Assembly: GCF_036127095.1 (NCBI RefSeq)
Contig: NZ_CP108006.1
Coordinates: forward strand, 6,935,501-6,999,500
Origin: Streptomyces sp. NBC_00335
GTDB taxonomy: Bacteria > Actinomycetota > Actinomycetes > Streptomycetales > Streptomycetaceae
Reading direction: 5' to 3'
Length of the DNA stretch: 64,000 nt
Positions 28,588 to 36,878 of this stretch are shown here, piece by piece (within the stretch, counting starts at the first letter, position 1; every line of letters starts with the position of its first letter). Below the pieces are notes generated by a model. It was not told the origin of the DNA. It ran no database searches and saw nothing but the letters and a program-made list of their open reading frames with translations. The position numbers and the translations under genes are program-made.

Positions 28588-29259
28588 TCAGGCCGCCTTG
28601 GCCTTGGTCGCGTACATGTCCACGTACTCCTGGCCGGAGAGCCGCATGACCTCGGCCATCACCGAGTCGGTGACGGCGCGCAGCACGTAGCGGTCGCGGT
28701 CCATGCCCTCGTAGCGGGAGAACTCCATCGCCTCGCCGAACCGGACGGTGACCCGGCCCGGGCGCGGCATGCCGGCGCCGCCGGGCTGGAGCTTGTCGGT
28801 GCCGATCATCGCGAAGGGGACGACGGGCGCGCCGGTCATCAGGGTCAGGCGGGCGATGCCGGTCCGGCCCCGGTAGAGGCGGCCGTCGGGGGAGCGGGTG
28901 CCCTCCGGGTAGATGCCGAAGATCTTGCCCTCTTCGAGGATCCGGCGGCCGGTCATCAGGGCGGCGACTCCGCCGTTGGCACCGTCGCGGTCCACGGGGA
29001 TCATGCCGGCGCCGGTGAAGAACCAGGCCATGGCCCGGCCCTTGATGCCCTTGCCGGTGACGTACTCGTCCTTGCCGATGAAGTGGACCGTGCGGTCGCA
29101 CACCAGCGGCAGGATCATCGAGTCGATGAAGGTGAGGTGGTTGCCCGCGAGGATCACCGGACCGGTGCCCGGAATGTTCTCGATGCCCTCGACGCGAGTG
29201 CGGAACATCAGGCGCATGACGGGTCCGACAGTGGCTTTGATCAGGCGCGTACGGAACAA
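28588..29259 (-). CDS. 1-acyl-sn-glycerol-3-phosphate acyltransferase (PlsC-like)
   Basis: 223-residue lysophospholipid acyltransferase. Block I is NHLTFID (the NHx4D catalytic His/Asp), block III is YPEGTRSPDG, and block IV APVVPFAMIG. It transfers an acyl chain to lysophosphatidic acid at the membrane. The start is a TTG at 29259, supported by GGAGGG about seven bases upstream (complement of 29266-29271); the next ATG would cut the first conserved helix. It converges on the beta-helix protein with seven bases between stops. Confidence 0.9.
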   Translation of the reverse strand: MFRTRLIKATVGPVMRLMFRTRVEGIENIPGTGPVILAGNHLTFIDSMILPLVCDRTVHFIGKDEYVTGKGIKGRAMAWFFTGAGMIPVDRDGANGGVAALMTGRRILEEGKIFGIYPEGTRSPDGRLYRGRTGIARLTLMTGAPVVPFAMIGTDKLQPGGAGMPRPGRVTVRFGEAMEFSRYEGMDRDRYVLRAVTDSVMAEVMRLSGQEYVDMYATKAKAA

Positions 29260-29524
29260 CGTGGGCCCTCCGGCATCGAAAAGCTAGGGTTCTCGCACCC
29301 ACCACGCGGCGGTAGTGCAGGTGAGGACGATACTCGCGGGTCAGCTCTGATCGCACATCGGGTTCACGAGGTGGATACGCAGTGTTGACGCACGTTTCCG
29401 CCATGTTCCGCCCGCGCACCCCCGCCCGCCATCGGCGCTTGCCTACCATCGGCACGCGGATTCGGACCGTAGGCCCCGGAGATCCCGGGACGCCCGGCCC
29501 TGGTTCCGAGGGGGAGTGGCACAC

Positions 29525-30712
29525 ATGACGCAGGGTGGGGCAGCGCGGCGCACTGTACTGGGCGCGGCCGTCGTCGCGGCGGGCGGAGCCTTCGGCGGGC
29601 TCGTCGCGGGCGGCGGTCCGGCCGCGGCGGCGGAGAGCGGCCACGGGGGAGGCGCGGGAGGCGGTCGGGGCGGCGGCTACCGGGACCTGCCGGTGCCCAC
29701 GGTCATCGGGCACCGGGGAGCCAGCGGCTACCGGCCCGAGCACACGCTCGGGTCCTACCAGCTCGCGCTCGACCTCGGCGCCGACGTCGTCGAACAGGAC
29801 CTCGTGCCCACCAAGGACGGCCACCTGGTGTGCCGCCACGAGAACGAGATCGGCGGCACGACGGACGTCGCCGACCACCCCGGGTTCGCCGCCCGCAGGA
29901 CGACCAAGACGATCGACGGGGTCACGGTCACGGGCTGGTTCACCGAGGACTTCACCCTCGCCGAGCTGAAGACCCTGCGCGCGAAGGAGCGCATCCCCGC
30001 CCTCCGGCAGCGCAACACGCTCTACGACGGCCGCTGGGACGTCCCCACCTTCGAAGAGGTGCTCCGCTGGGCCGACCGCGAGGGCCGGCGGCGCGGCAAG
30101 CGCGTGTGGCTGCACGTGGAGACCAAGCACCCCAGCTACTTCCGCGGCCTGGGCCTCGCCTTGGAGGAGCCCCTCGCCAAACTGCTGCGCCGCTACGGAC
30201 GCGACGGCCGGGGCGCCCCGCTCTTCCTGCAGTCCTTCGAACCCTCCAGCATCCAGCGGCTCTCCCGGCTGGTCTCCAGCCCGCGCGTGGTGCTCCTCTC
30301 GGCGGCCGGCAGCCGCCCGTGGGACTTCGAGCTGGCCAAGGACCCGCGGACGGTCGCCGATCTGGTCAAGCCCGAGGGGCTGCGGTGGATCGCCGGCTTC
30401 GCCCAGGGCATCGGGCCGACCATGGACCTGATCCTGCCGCGCGATGCGGCCGGCAAGCTCGGCGCCCCGACCACCCTGGTCGCCGACGCCCACGCGCAGG
30501 CGCTGATCCTGCATCCCTACACCGCGCGCAACGAGAACAGCTTCCTGCCGGCCGACTACCGCAAGGGCACCGACCCGACGGCCTACGGGGATGCCTTCGG
30601 CGCCTTCAAGGCGTACTTCGAGCAGGGCATCGACGGCATCTTCACCGACCACCCCGACACCGGACTGCTCGCGGCGGAGGCCTTCCGCCCGGGCCGCGGC
30701 GACAGGGGCTAG
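29525..30712 (+). CDS. glpQ: Secreted glycerophosphodiester phosphodiesterase
   Basis: 395-residue GDPD-family enzyme hydrolysing glycerophosphodiesters from phospholipids or teichoic acid to glycerol-3-phosphate. A Tat signal (ARRTVLGAAVVAAGGAFGGLVAGGG) precedes a Gly-rich linker. Catalytic region: VIGHRGASGYRPEHTLGSYQLALDLGADVVEQDLVPTKDGHLVCRHE, with both catalytic histidines and the Ca-binding E-x-D. In S. coelicolor glpQ1 is phosphate/nitrogen controlled; I see no clear PHO box here. ATG 29525 has GGGGGAG upstream; GTG 29516 is possible. Confidence 0.93.
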   Translation: MTQGGAARRTVLGAAVVAAGGAFGGLVAGGGPAAAAESGHGGGAGGGRGGGYRDLPVPTVIGHRGASGYRPEHTLGSYQLALDLGADVVEQDLVPTKDGHLVCRHENEIGGTTDVADHPGFAARRTTKTIDGVTVTGWFTEDFTLAELKTLRAKERIPALRQRNTLYDGRWDVPTFEEVLRWADREGRRRGKRVWLHVETKHPSYFRGLGLALEEPLAKLLRRYGRDGRGAPLFLQSFEPSSIQRLSRLVSSPRVVLLSAAGSRPWDFELAKDPRTVADLVKPEGLRWIAGFAQGIGPTMDLILPRDAAGKLGAPTTLVADAHAQALILHPYTARNENSFLPADYRKGTDPTAYGDAFGAFKAYFEQGIDGIFTDHPDTGLLAAEAFRPGRGDRG

Positions 30713-30775
30713 GCGCCGACGGCAGACCGCCGACGGCTGACGTCAACGGCCGGCCGGAGCTTCTCGTACGAGTGG

Positions 30776-30808
30776 GCCGTGCCCGGCGGGGAAACCGCCC
30801 GGCACGGC
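30776..30808 (+). terminator. Terminator after glpQ
   Basis: GCCGTGCCCGGCGG (30776-30789) pairs with CCGCCCGGCACGGC (30795-30808), 14 bp with one mismatch and a GGAAA-type loop. It contains the GTG at 30779, so the downstream gene must start later. Confidence 0.8.
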
Positions 30809-30826
30809 CTTCGCGTCCCGCCCGGC

Positions 30827-31384
30827 ATGGACCCGCTGAAGGCTGATCTCCCCGACCTGTTCGAAACGCTCCGCCCGCTGCTCTCGGCCGAAGCCGCCGC
30901 CGAGACCGCGGGCACCGGGGTGGACGCCGCCGACCTGGAACAAGCCGTCTGGGTCAGGCTGCTGGAGCACCGCCGCATCCCCGCCGAACCCGCCGACTGG
31001 CTGCGCCGGGCGGTGCGCGGGGAGGCCCGCCGGGCGCGGCGCCGGGCCCGGCACGAAGTCCCGTACGGCCACCGTCAGCACTCGGCGGAGGGCGGGTCCG
31101 GCGCGGGGGCCCGTACCAGTACGGGCACGGAACCGGAAGACGCCCTGCTGCACGGCGAGGAGAACCGGGCCCTCCGATCGGCGGTCGCCCGATTGCCCGG
31201 AAGGTGTCCGGAGCTGATGAGGGCACTTCTATCGCCCAGGGACCTCACCTACCGTGAAATCGCAGGAGAGTTGGGTATCTCACAAGGAAGTTTGGGGCCC
31301 GTCCGTTCCCGATGCCTGGGATGTCTGCGCAGAATGCTGGCCGTAGAGGTTGCGGCTCCGGCCCTTCGGGGAATGGAGCGGTAG
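30827..31384 (+). CDS. Sigma-70 family factor-like protein
   Basis: 185-residue protein with two sigma regions. An N-terminal region-2-like helix set (DAADLEQAVWVRLLEHRRIPAEPADWLRRAVRGEARRARRRARHEV) is followed by an Ala/Gly/Ser linker and a region-4 helix-turn-helix: ALRSAVARLPGRCPELMRALLSPRDLTYREIAGELGISQGSLGPVRSRCLGCLRRML. Small ECF-type sigma factor, target genes unknown. Starts at ATG 30827 (MDPLKADLP), since the earlier GTG lies within the glpQ terminator. It is followed by a GNAT gene after 37 bases. Confidence 0.85.
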   Translation: MDPLKADLPDLFETLRPLLSAEAAAETAGTGVDAADLEQAVWVRLLEHRRIPAEPADWLRRAVRGEARRARRRARHEVPYGHRQHSAEGGSGAGARTSTGTEPEDALLHGEENRALRSAVARLPGRCPELMRALLSPRDLTYREIAGELGISQGSLGPVRSRCLGCLRRMLAVEVAAPALRGMER

Positions 31385-31421
31385 ACCAACAGGCCACCAG
31401 GTGAGCGGGAGGCATGCGCAC

Positions 31422-31928
31422 ATGGGCATGAGCGTGACCATTTCGGCGGCAGACGCCGAGGATGCCGAGCAGATCATCAAGCTGCAGTATCTGGCGTTCC
31501 AGAGCGAGGCCGAGCTGTACGGCAACTACCGCATCCAGCCGCTCACCCAGTCCCTGGACTCCCTCAAGGCCGAGCTCGCCACGGACACCGTCCTGGTCGC
31601 CCGGCTCGGGGAGGAGATCGTCGGAGCCGTGCGCGGCACCGTCGACGAGGAGGGCACCGGCAAGATCGCCAAGCTCTGCGTGCACCCCCGGCTCCAGGGT
31701 CACGGCCTCGGCGCCCGGCTGCTGAGCGCGGTCGAGGTGGCGCTGTCGGGGAACGACGCGACCACCCGCTTCCGGCTGCTCACCGGCCACAAGAGCGAGT
31801 CGAACCTGCGGCTCTACCGCAAGGCCGGCTACACCCAGGTCGGCGGGCGCACCGCGTCCGACGGCGTCCGCCTGGTGATCCTGGAGAAGGAGGCCAAGGA
31901 GGCCACCGACTTCGCGGTCAGCGCCTGA
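31422..31928 (+). CDS. GNAT-family N-acetyltransferase
   Basis: 168-residue acetyltransferase: EIVGAVRGTVDEEGTGKIAKLCVHPRLQGHGLGARLLSAVE carries the acetyl-CoA-binding RLQGHGLG motif, and HKSESNLRLYRKAGYTQVG is the C-terminal motif. Substrate unknown. GGGAGG at 31407-31412 precedes ATG 31422; ATG 31428 is also in frame. Same direction as the sigma-like gene, probably one transcript. Confidence 0.9.
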   Translation: MGMSVTISAADAEDAEQIIKLQYLAFQSEAELYGNYRIQPLTQSLDSLKAELATDTVLVARLGEEIVGAVRGTVDEEGTGKIAKLCVHPRLQGHGLGARLLSAVEVALSGNDATTRFRLLTGHKSESNLRLYRKAGYTQVGGRTASDGVRLVILEKEAKEATDFAVSA

Positions 31929-31969
31929 GCACCTCTGAGTACCTGCGCCTGACGCCTGACGCCTAACGT

Positions 31970-32404
31970 CTAGCGCTTCGCGCGGAGCCAGAGCATCCCG
32001 GTGATCGGCAGGATCACCGGGATGAACAGGTAGCCCATCCCGAAGTCCGACCACACGGTCGCGTCGGGGAAGGCCTCGGGCCGCGCCAGGGTCCAGGCGC
32101 CCACGACGAGTACGCCGGTCAGCTCGGCGGCGCAGCAGATCAGCGCCGCCTTGCGGGCCGTCTCCCCGCCGCGCACCAGCGAGTACGTGATGAACGCGTA
32201 GACCAGCGCGGCCGCGCCCGACAGCGAGTACGCGAGCGGCGCCCGGTCGAACTCGGTGGAGATCTGGTAGATCGAGCGCGAGACCGCGCCGACGGTGATC
32301 ACTCCGTAGAGCCAGACCAGCAGCACTCCCGGCCCGGTGACCAGGCGCTTTCGCCCGCCGGGCGGGGTGGCGGTGGCCGTGGCGTCCGTGTCGGTATCAG
32401 GCAC
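31970..32404 (-). CDS. Small integral membrane protein (four TM)
   Basis: 144 residues with four hydrophobic helices (VLLVWLYGVITVGAVSRSI, SLSGAAALVYAFITYSLV, AALICCAAELTGVLVVGAW, FIPVILPITGMLWLRAKR) after a Thr/Ala-rich N-terminus. Unknown function. It overlaps the next upstream gene by eight bases, so the two are co-translated. A 13-bp perfect inverted repeat lies in its last codons. Confidence 0.85.
   Translation of the reverse strand: MPDTDTDATATATPPGGRKRLVTGPGVLLVWLYGVITVGAVSRSIYQISTEFDRAPLAYSLSGAAALVYAFITYSLVRGGETARKAALICCAAELTGVLVVGAWTLARPEAFPDATVWSDFGMGYLFIPVILPITGMLWLRAKR
31994..32024. terminator. Strong hairpin embedded in coding 3' end
   Basis: CATCCCGGTGATC (31994-32006) and GATCACCGGGATG (32012-32024) form a perfect 13-bp stem with a five-base loop inside the last codons of the membrane-protein gene, close after the convergent GNAT stop. 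Likely terminates the sigma-GNAT transcript. Confidence 0.6.
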
Positions 32405-32765
32405 CGGTGTTTCCCCAGATGTCGTAGAGCCGTACTTCGAGCACGGCGAGGACGACCGCTCCCGCGGCCACCGTCACCGAACCCCATTTGGTCCGCTCGC
32501 TCAGCGAGAGCAGCCCCGCGGCCGGGATGGTCGCGAAGGCGCCCACCAGATAGGCGAGGAAGAGCACCGTGCCCTGGCCGGGCTTCTCTCCCCGGGCCAG
32601 CTGGACCAGGCCGATCACCAGCTGGGCCAGGACCAGGACGGTCACCACGGCCATGCCGATGAAGTGCCAGTCCTTGGTCGGCTGGTCCCGCGAGGCGGCG
32701 AATCCGCACCAGGCGGCGAGGGCGAGTGCGGCCACGCCGATGGCGAGCGTCAGGGCGTCGAGCAT
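32397..32765 (-). CDS. Small integral membrane protein
   Basis: 122 residues with about four hydrophobic segments (LTLAIGVAALALAAWCGFAAS, FIGMAVVTVLVLAQLVIGLV, LFLAYLVGAFATIPAAGLLSL, VTVAAGAVVLAVLEVRLYDIW). No recognised domain. First gene of a two-gene unit with the 144-residue membrane protein, overlapping it by eight bases; they may form a complex. Confidence 0.85.
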   Translation of the reverse strand: MLDALTLAIGVAALALAAWCGFAASRDQPTKDWHFIGMAVVTVLVLAQLVIGLVQLARGEKPGQGTVLFLAYLVGAFATIPAAGLLSLSERTKWGSVTVAAGAVVLAVLEVRLYDIWGNTGA

Positions 32766-32832
32766 GCAGCGAGGGTATTACGGGCCGAAAGACCCGATGC
32801 GCTCACCCCTGCCCCGGGCTTTCCTTGAAAGC

Positions 32833-33522
32833 ATGAACCTGCTGCACGGGAAGCTCGGTCCGCAATTCGACGCGCTGCTGTTCGACAACGACGGCACGCT
32901 CGTCTCCTCGATGGAGTCGGTGCACCGCTGCTGGACCCGCTGGGCCCGGGAGTACGGGATCACCGAGGAGGCCTTCGCCGCGGTGGAACTCCACGGCCGC
33001 CCGGCCGTGGAGATCATCGCCGACCTCCTGCCCGAGGACGTACGGGCCGAAGCGCTCGCCCGCATCGAGGTGCTGGAGACCGAGGACGTGGCGGGCGGCG
33101 TGGTCCTGCTCCCCGGCACCAAGGAGCTGCTCTCCGCCCTGCCCGCCGGCCGCTGGGCCGTCGTCACCTCCGCGACCCGCCCGCTGGCCGAGGCCCGGCT
33201 GCGGGAGGTCGGCATCGCCGCCGGGAAGGAGGGGGGCGCGGAGCTGGTGGCCGCCGACGACATCACCCGCGGCAAGCCCGACCCGGAGCCCTTCTTGCTG
33301 GCGGCCGCCCGGCTCGGGGTGGACCCGGCACGCTGCGCGGTCTTCGAGGACGCCCCCGCCGGCCTGGCCGCGGGCCGCGCCGCCGGGATGACCACCGTGG
33401 CCTTGACCACAACGCACCCGGCCGCCGAACTCGACGCGGACGTGGTCGTACGGGACCTTTCGGCCGTGTCCGTGCTGGTCGGAGCCGATGGCCTGACGAT
33501 CGAGACGGACGATCGGCCCTGA
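32833..33522 (+). CDS. HAD-IA family phosphatase
   Basis: 229 residues. Motif I LLFDNDGTLVSS (DxDGT nucleophile), motif II VVTSATRPLAEA, motif III RGKPDPEPF and motif IV VFEDAPAGLAAGRAAGM are all intact, as in sugar-phosphate and phosphoglycolate phosphatases. Cap domain between residues about 20 and 90. ATG 32833; ATG 32797 would add 12 residues. A hairpin lies just downstream. Confidence 0.92.
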   Translation: MNLLHGKLGPQFDALLFDNDGTLVSSMESVHRCWTRWAREYGITEEAFAAVELHGRPAVEIIADLLPEDVRAEALARIEVLETEDVAGGVVLLPGTKELLSALPAGRWAVVTSATRPLAEARLREVGIAAGKEGGAELVAADDITRGKPDPEPFLLAAARLGVDPARCAVFEDAPAGLAAGRAAGMTTVALTTTHPAAELDADVVVRDLSAVSVLVGADGLTIETDDRP

Positions 33523-33550
33523 CCGGTGTTGTCCGGTATGCGGCCGAAAT

Positions 33551-33573
33551 CCGTCCGCTATTCGGACGGCTTT
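33551..33573 (+). terminator. Terminator after HAD phosphatase gene
   Basis: CCGTCCG (33551-33557), loop CTATT, CGGACGG (33563-33569), then CTTT. Lies just ahead of the leader-peptide promoter. Confidence 0.65.
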
Positions 33574-33602
33574 GATCGGTGACGGGGAACGTCTGGTTTA
33601 CT
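33572..33602 (+). promoter_or_regulatory. Candidate promoter of metNIQ leader
   Basis: TTGATC (33572-33577) and TTTACT (33597-33602), 19 bases apart; the -10 ends six bases before the leader-peptide ATG, implying a leaderless transcript. Confidence 0.35.
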
Positions 33603-33608
33603 GGGCCC

Positions 33609-33695
33609 ATGACCACGACGAGCAGCCGCACCCTTGCGACCGAGGCGACGATGACGCCCGGTGCTCGTTGTATGTGTCGAATGCGCGCCTTCTGA
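33609..33695 (+). CDS. Putative regulatory leader peptide of metNIQ
   Basis: A 28-residue reading frame, MTTTSSRTLATEATM... ending in RCMCRMRAF then TGA. The last nine residues contain two Met, two Cys and three Arg codons, a composition suited to ribosome stalling when methionine or cysteine is scarce. It sits 201 bases before the metN start, followed by an imperfect hairpin (GGTCTC 33709-33714 / GAGACC 33727-33732). Function as an attenuator is inferred from position and composition; the peptide itself probably has no other role. Confidence 0.6.
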   Translation: MTTTSSRTLATEATMTPGARCMCRMRAF

Positions 33696-33896
33696 GGGCC
33701 CCTGCCCCAGGTCTCACGCCCCGAAGCGAGACCGGCCGAGCAGCTCCCGGCACCCCCGTGTGAACCCGGAACGCTCCTGCCCCGCGCATGCGCCGAAGCC
33801 GTCGATTTCCGATGGTTCGCCCCGTATCGCGTCCCCAGATGTATGCCCCGTGCCCGGCACCCGCTGCGCCGCGCACTCGACAGCGACGGAAATCCT
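33696..33896 (+). other. Untranslated region between leader peptide and metN
   Basis: About 200 bases with a GGTCTC/GAGACC hairpin at 33709-33732 and GC-rich sequence after it. I looked for the conserved cores of SAM riboswitches and did not see them. Alternative starts for metN lie here (33843) but give an unconserved N-terminus. Confidence 0.5.
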
Positions 33897-35006
33897 GTGA
33901 TCACCACATCGGGCCTCACGAAGGTCTACCAGTCCCGTGGCCGCGAGGTCACCGCCCTGGACGGCGTCGACCTGCACGTCCGCCAGGGCGAGGTCTACGG
34001 AGTCATCGGCCAGAGCGGCGCCGGAAAGTCCTCCCTGATCCGCTGCGTGAACCTGCTGGAGCGCCCCACCACCGGCACCGTGTCCGTCGACGGGGTCGAC
34101 CTCACCGCCCTCGCCGGCCGAGGCCGCCGCGCCGGCAAGGAGCTCCGCGAGGCCCGCAGTCGCATCGGCATGGTCTTCCAGCACTTCAACCTGCTGTCCT
34201 CGCGCACCGTGCAGGGCAACGTCGAGCTGCCCCTGGAGATCCTCGGGATATCCGGCCGCGAGCGCTCCCGCAAGGCCGCCGAACTGCTCGACCTCGTCGG
34301 CCTCGCCGACAAGGCCAAGTCCTACCCCGGTCAGCTCTCCGGCGGCCAGAAGCAGCGCGTCGGCATCGCCCGCGCCCTGGCCGGCGACCCCAAGGTGCTG
34401 CTCTCCGACGAGGCCACCAGCGCTCTGGACCCCGAGACCACCCGCCAGATCCTCCAGCTGCTGCGCGACCTCAACCGCCAGCTGGGCCTGACCGTCCTGC
34501 TCATCACGCACGAGATGGACGTGGTCAAGTCCGTCTGCGACTCGGCCGCCCTCATGCGGCAGGGCCGGATCGTCGAGGCCGGCAAGGTCACCGAGCTGCT
34601 GGCCACCCCCGGCTCCGAACTCGCCCACGAACTGTTCCCGCTGACCGGTTCCGCGACCACCGCGGAGCACACGGTCATCGACGTCACCTTCCACGGCGAG
34701 ACCGCGACCCAGCCGGTCATCTCCCAGCTGGCCCGGACCTACAACATCGACATATCGATCCTCGGCGCCGCGATGGACACCGTCGCCGGCCGCCAGATCG
34801 GCCGCATGCGCATCGAACTGCCCGGCCGCTACGAGGACAACGTCGTACCCGTCGGCTTCCTGCGCGAGCAGGGCCTGCAGGTGGACGTGGTGGAAGCGGA
34901 CACGTACCCGGCCCCCTACACGGACGTGGACGTGGACGCAGACGCGGACGCGGGGACGGACGTCGACGGCGAACTGGCCGAGCTGGTCAAGGATGGTGCG
35001 AAGTGA
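33897..35006 (+). CDS. metN: Methionine ABC transporter ATP-binding protein
   Basis: 369-residue ATPase driving D/L-methionine uptake. Walker A GQSGAGKSS, Q-loop VFQHFNLLSSRTV, signature LSGGQKQRVGIARAL, Walker B VLLSDEATSALD and switch LLITHEMD are present, and the C-terminal NIL domain (HTVIDVTFHGETATQPVISQLARTYNIDISILG), which binds methionine for trans-inhibition, identifies it as MetN. An Asp-rich tail (DVDVDADADAGTDVDGE) follows. GTG 33897 chosen because VITTSGLTKVY is the conserved start. Its stop overlaps metI. Confidence 0.95.
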   Translation: MITTSGLTKVYQSRGREVTALDGVDLHVRQGEVYGVIGQSGAGKSSLIRCVNLLERPTTGTVSVDGVDLTALAGRGRRAGKELREARSRIGMVFQHFNLLSSRTVQGNVELPLEILGISGRERSRKAAELLDLVGLADKAKSYPGQLSGGQKQRVGIARALAGDPKVLLSDEATSALDPETTRQILQLLRDLNRQLGLTVLLITHEMDVVKSVCDSAALMRQGRIVEAGKVTELLATPGSELAHELFPLTGSATTAEHTVIDVTFHGETATQPVISQLARTYNIDISILGAAMDTVAGRQIGRMRIELPGRYEDNVVPVGFLREQGLQVDVVEADTYPAPYTDVDVDADADAGTDVDGELAELVKDGAK

Positions 35007-35671
35007 CCTGGTCCGAAATGCAGCCGCTGCTCACGCAGGGCACCTTCGACACCCTCTACATGGTGCTGTGGTCCGCCCTGGTGACCATCCTGGGCGGGCT
35101 GCCCATCGGCATCCTGCTCGTCCTGACCGACAAGGGCGGCCTGCTCCAGAACCGCGCGGTCAACAAGATCCTCGGCGTGATCGTGAACATGGGCCGCTCG
35201 CTGCCCTTCATCATCCTGCTGATCTTCCTGATCCCGGTCACCACGGCGATCGTCGGCACCTTCATCGGCCCCACCGCCATGATCGTCCCGCTTGCCATCG
35301 GTGCCATCCCCTTCTTCGCCCGGCTCGTCGAGACCGCCGTCCGCGAGGTGGACCACGGCCTGGTCGAAGCCGTCGAGTCCATGGGCGGCGGCATCCCGAC
35401 CCTGGTCGGCAAGGTGCTCCTCCCGCAGGCGCTGCCCTCGCTGATCGCCGCCGTCACCACCACCGTGATCACCCTGATCGGCTACTCGGCCATGGCCGGC
35501 GCGGTCGGCGGCGAGGGCCTCGGCTCCAAGGCCATCACGTACGGCTTCCAGCGCTTCGAGACCGGCTTCATGATCGCCACCGTGGTGGTGCTGATCGTGC
35601 TCGTCACGGTGATCCAGCTCATCGGCGACGGCGTGGTACGCCTCCTCGCGCGGCGCGGTCGGACAGCCTGA
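35003..35671 (+). CDS. metI: Methionine ABC transporter permease
   Basis: 222-residue permease with about five membrane helices. The EAA-type loop contacting MetN is VEAVESMGGGIPTLVGKVLLPQALPSLIAA, and TLIGYSAMAGAVGGEGLGSKAITYGFQRF is typical of MetI. GTG 35003 overlaps the metN TGA (GTGA). Confidence 0.96.
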   Translation: MTWSEMQPLLTQGTFDTLYMVLWSALVTILGGLPIGILLVLTDKGGLLQNRAVNKILGVIVNMGRSLPFIILLIFLIPVTTAIVGTFIGPTAMIVPLAIGAIPFFARLVETAVREVDHGLVEAVESMGGGIPTLVGKVLLPQALPSLIAAVTTTVITLIGYSAMAGAVGGEGLGSKAITYGFQRFETGFMIATVVVLIVLVTVIQLIGDGVVRLLARRGRTA

Positions 35672-35772
35672 ACCGGCCCGAGCCGGACATCACAGACTTT
35701 TTCCCCAGAAAGCCCGCACTTGTCGTGCTTGGGCCGTCATCCATACAGCAAGACGCAAGAAAGGCACTCTTC

Positions 35773-36636
35773 GTGCGCAAGAACATCAAGCTCACCGCCC
35801 TCGCCGCCACCGTCTCGGCGCTCGCCCTCGGCCTCACCGCCTGCGGCAGCTCCTCGGACCCGTCCTCCACCAAGGCCGACGGCGGCAAGACCGACGAGAG
35901 CAAGCCCCTGGTCGTCGCGGCGTCCCCGTCCCCGCACGCCGACATCCTGAACTTCGTGAAGGACAAGCTGGCGGCCAAGGAAGGCCTCAAGCTGGAGGTC
36001 AAGGAGTTCACGGACTACGTCCTGCCGAACACCGCCACCCAGCAGGGCCAGGTCGACGCCAACTTCTTCCAGCACGTGCCGTACCTCGACGACTTCAACA
36101 AGAAGAACGGCACCGACATCGTGCCCGTCGTGAACGTGCACCTGGAGCCCCTGGGCCTCTACTCCAAGAAGTTCAAGGCACTCACGGACATCAAGGCCGG
36201 CCAGACCATCGCCGTCCCCAACGACCCCACCAACGAGGGCCGCGCGCTCCAGCTGCTCGCCGCGAACAACCTCATCACCCTCAAGGAGGGTGTCGGCACC
36301 GCCGCCAAGCTGTCCGACATCACCGACAAGAAGGGCCTGGAGTTCAAGGAGCTGGAGGCCGCCACGGTCCCGCGCGCCCTGAACGACGTGGACGCCGCCG
36401 TCATCAACGGCAACTACGCCATCGAGGCCAAGCTCGTCCCGGCCAAGGACGCGCTCGTCCTGGAGAAGGCCGAGGGCAACCCGTACGCCAACATCCTGGC
36501 GGTCAAGAACGGCAACCAGGACGACCCCCGGGTCCAGAAGCTCGCCAAGCTCCTGAACTCCGACGAGGTCAAGAAGTTCATCGACGAGAAGTACCAGGGC
36601 TCGGTCATCCCGGCCTTCGGCAAGCCGGCCGCCTGA
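35773..36636 (+). CDS. metQ: Methionine-binding lipoprotein
   Basis: 287-residue NlpA/MetQ-family solute-binding protein. Signal peptide KLTALAATVSALALGLTACG with lipobox LTAC, anchoring it outside the membrane. The ligand-binding core has PLVVAASPSPHADILNFVKD, LPNTATQQGQVDANFFQHVPYLDDFN and TIAVPNDPTNEGRALQLL, the family signature around the methionine site. GTG 35773 preceded by AGAAAGG. About 100 bases separate it from metI, then two hairpins close the operon. Confidence 0.96.
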   Translation: MRKNIKLTALAATVSALALGLTACGSSSDPSSTKADGGKTDESKPLVVAASPSPHADILNFVKDKLAAKEGLKLEVKEFTDYVLPNTATQQGQVDANFFQHVPYLDDFNKKNGTDIVPVVNVHLEPLGLYSKKFKALTDIKAGQTIAVPNDPTNEGRALQLLAANNLITLKEGVGTAAKLSDITDKKGLEFKELEAATVPRALNDVDAAVINGNYAIEAKLVPAKDALVLEKAEGNPYANILAVKNGNQDDPRVQKLAKLLNSDEVKKFIDEKYQGSVIPAFGKPAA

Positions 36637-36677
36637 CCCCCGCGAGCGGCACCGGGACGGCCCGATCCGGCCGCCCC

Positions 36678-36716
36678 GCCCGGCCCCGTCCACCCCGCCG
36701 GTGTACGGGGCCGGGC
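36678..36716 (+). terminator. First terminator of metNIQ
   Basis: GCCCGGCCCCGT (36678-36689) and ACGGGGCCGGGC (36705-36716), perfect 12-bp stem with a 15-base loop. Confidence 0.8.
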
Positions 36717-36736
36717 GCTGCCCGCTTCCGGGCAGC
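36717..36736 (+). terminator. Second terminator of metNIQ
   Basis: GCTGCCCG-CTTC-CGGGCAGC, perfect 8-bp stem with four-base loop immediately after the first hairpin. Confidence 0.7.
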
Positions 36737-36878
36737 CCGGCCCTGCACATCACCAGGCCAATGCTGCATGCTGTGGCCTACGACCCGCGGCCGCGGACCG
36801 TATACCCCGTGTATGCCGTCCCGCGCCACGGTCGCCTCGCATCACGGTCGCACCACGGTCTCAGGCTTGGAGCTGCGC

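Noticed and set aside
33523..33896. SAM riboswitch before metN
   Set aside because: Conserved SAM-I/SAM-IV cores not recognised; the leader peptide is a better explanation.
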